A stretch of 64,000 bases of DNA, from NCBI GenBank assembly GCA_031761405.1, contig JASEVX010000008.1, forward strand, positions 74,320,014 through 74,384,013. Reading direction: 5' to 3'. Positions 62,168 through 64,000 of this stretch are shown here, piece after piece (the stretch's first letter is position 1; each line of letters opens with the position of its first letter). Under the pieces are notes generated by a model. That model did not search any database. It worked only from the letters and a program-made list of their open reading frames with translations, and was not told where the DNA came from. The DNA is from Serripes groenlandicus. Its lineage: Eukaryota > Mollusca > Bivalvia > Cardiida > Cardiidae. A program made the translations under genes and the position numbers.

Positions 62168-62398
62168 TTAACCCTTTCCCTCATATATACGCTTTCTGAT
62201 GCCTCTGCAGCAGACGGATTTTTGAAAACAAAGTGACAAAAGAAGAAATTGCTCAAAACGAGCGATTTCTCCTTTTGCCACAATGTTTTCCACTTGTAGT
62301 CATAGGTTATCCATTCAATTATAGAGATTTTTCCATTTTTTTACTAAATATGTTCAAAGTCGTCTGCTGCAGAATTGTCGTATGAGGGAAAGGGTTAA
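62168..62398. mobile_element. MITE family A, full length
   Basis: TTAACCCTTTCCCTCATATA ... GTATGAGGGAAAGGGTTAA; GCCTCTGCAGCAGACGG, hairpin AAATTGCTCAAAACGAGCGA, GTCGTCTGCTGCAGAATTG. Confidence 0.93.
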
Positions 62399-62810
62399 TG
62401 GAGTGAAATAGTAGTAGTCTTATATGTTATTTAAGTGAAACTTAATACAAGTAATAAATATATACAATGTGTTAACATAACAGTATAAAATTCGCATTTG
62501 TAGGCAATAATTGTACATATTAAGGGAACTACTCAGCCATACAAATGATATAAAAAAATATGAATATAAATACAAATATTCATTACACTTGATTAAACGG
62601 TATAAACTATTTCAGATCTGTTTAAAAACCAATAAATAAGCATGTATTTAAGGTCGTTGGCCAATGTCATATTTAAAAAGTCAGGCACGGTTATGCTAAC
62701 GTATTTATAAAAAAATAAAAATAAAACAAGAATCGGTGAACTAGTCACCGTGAGATATAACTGGAATACTGTGAACAGTGTCCAATCAGTTGAAACATTT
62801 AATCCTCTCG
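62399..62810. other. Spacer, no feature recognised
   Basis: AT-rich DNA with GTGAACTAGTCACCGTG-like palindromic sequence near 62735-62752; no gene. Confidence 0.4.
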
Positions 62811-63775
62811 CACTGTCGAATAATAGGCTTGAAATAGCCCTCCCTGTCGTATAGTAGAGCTGAAATAACCCGCACTGTCGAATAGTAGGGCTAAAATGGT
62901 CTGCATTGTCGAATAGAAGAGCTGAAAAAGCCCAAACTGTCGATTAGTAGAGCTGAAATAGCCCGCAATATCAAATAGAACTGATGAAATAGCCTGCACT
63001 GTCGAAAAGTAGAGCTGAAACAGACCGAACTGTCAAATAGAACAGATGAAATAGCATACACTATCAAATAGTACAGATAAAATAGCCCGCACTGTCGAAT
63101 AGAACAGATGAAATAGCCTGCACTATCGAATAGTAGAGCTGAAATAGCCCGCATTGTCTACTAGTAGAGCAGAAATAGCCCGAACTGTCGAATAATAGAG
63201 CAGAAATACATGTAGCCTGAACTGTCGAATAGCAGGGCTGAAATAGGCCGAGCTGTCGACAAGTAGAGCTGAAATAGCCCACACTGTCGAAAAGTAGAGC
63301 AGAAATAGCCCGAACTGTCGAATAGCAGGGCTGAAATAGGCCAAGCTGTCGACAAGTAGCGCTGAAATAGCCCACAATGTCGAATAGTAGAGCAGAAATA
63401 GGCCTCGGACCTGTCGAATAGCAGAACTGAAATAGCCCGCACTGTCGAATAGAACAGATGAAATAGCCCGCACTGTCGAATAGTGAAGCTGAAAAAGCCC
63501 GCACTGTCGAATAGCAGACCTGAAATAGCCCGCACTGTCGAATAGCAGAGCTGAAATAGCCCGAACTGTCGAATAGAAAAAATGAAAAATCCCGGTATGT
63601 CGAATAGAAAAAATGAAAAATCCCGGTATGTCGAATAATACAGATGCAATAGCCCGCACTGTTAAATAGTAGAGATGAACTTAGCCCGTATTGTCGAATA
63701 GTACAGCTGAAATAGCCCCGCACTGTTAAATAGTACAGATCAATTAGCCCGTACAGTCGAATAGAAGAGATGAAT
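62811..63775. repeat. 31-bp minisatellite, about 30 units
   Basis: TCGAATAGTAGAGCTGAAAT, AGCCCGCACTG, with variants GAACAGATGAAAT, GCAGGGCTGAAAT and AAAAAATGAAAAATCCCGG. Higher-order blocks are visible: the pair GTCGAATAGCAGGGCTGAAA followed by GCTGTCGACAAGTAG recurs at about 63220 and 63317. Three overlapping minus frames (up to 219 aa) arise from this period and are not genes. Confidence 0.94.
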
Positions 63776-64000
63776 TGACGCTTCTAGGAAACACGCAGTG
63801 TTAAATGAAGTGGTATTATATCATATCATATCCTATGAATGCCAGTGACAGGACCAACATTACAAACGTTGTAAGAGGCAATCATATAAATTGAACGTGT
63901 CGAGTAGTTAATTGTATCATCAATGCACGAGAACACAATTAATGGATATTACATCGGTTCACCAGTTAAAGGGGCAACTGTTCTATAAGTCAAACTATCC
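63776..64000. other. Right-edge sequence, no feature recognised
   Basis: Includes TATCATATCATATCC; nothing else identified before the window ends. Confidence 0.4.

Noticed and set aside
63064..63723. 219-codon minus-strand frame rich in Phe, Tyr and Ser
   Set aside because: Product of the 31-bp minisatellite; two other frames of the same strand are also open over 160 codons.

Overview
The window looks like a piece of a bivalve mollusc genome, probably a clam-like species. This rests on the repeat repertoire, not on any gene: several tRNA-derived SINE types, pearl-like elements built from ~155-bp tandem repeats followed by a GACA/GACG microsatellite, the AAGAGGGCC...GCTCACCTG repeat ends frequent in bivalve DNA, and dense miniature transposons in AT-rich DNA. 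I recognise no intact host protein gene, rRNA or functional tRNA. The long open frames lie almost entirely in tandem arrays whose units happen to lack stop codons.

The dominant component is a two-branched MITE family (called A and B here). Termini are TTAA-CCCTTTCCC...GGGAAAGGG-TTAA, with subterminal CTGCAGCAGACG boxes and an internal hairpin GAAATTGCTC/GAGCAATTTC. About 45 full, truncated or split copies of 100-310 bp occur from end to end. Several pairs abut at one shared TTAA. The ends and target resemble piggyBac-type elements (inference).

Layout. 0-4.3 kb: MITEs, a SINE with a perfect 13-bp target duplication, 42-bp minisatellites, a foldback repeat. 4.4-8.4 kb: a ~4 kb array of ~32-bp units derived from the tRNA-like head of a SINE, joined at its right end to a different SINE. 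8.9-10.2 kb: a CAGGG-ended hAT-like element. 10.4-12.7 kb: a pearl-like element with ~155-bp repeats. 13.1-14.4 kb: a pogo/Tigger-like element (TA target) with a smaller pearl-like element nested inside. 15-26 kb: MITEs, SINEs and a 1-kb element that recurs at 40.5 kb. 26.2-27.6 kb: 48-bp satellite. 29.2-30.5 kb: duplicated SINE plus two hAT MITEs. 33.5-34.6 kb: 118-bp satellite. 39.4-41.5 kb: a second array seeded by a SINE head, an hAT MITE and the second 1-kb element. 43.5-48 kb: Helitron-like and pearl-like repeats and a weak candidate gene start. 48.7-49.5 kb: two minisatellites, one inside a SINE head. 50.2-52.8 kb: the least repetitive stretch, with promoter-like motif clusters. 52.8-54.5 kb: palindromic elements. 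54.9-58.7 kb: a decayed LINE on the minus strand. 60.2-63.8 kb: an inverted-array element and two minisatellites.

The most interesting pattern is that three tandem arrays (4.4-8.4, 39.55-40.0 and 49.25-49.48 kb) each grew from the tRNA-like promoter head of a different SINE copy. Second, three insertions with CAGGG...CCCTG ends each carry a 5-bp target duplication, two of them supported by related unoccupied sequence inside the window. Nothing here forms an operon or pathway; the elements are linked by nesting, which gives a relative order of insertion.
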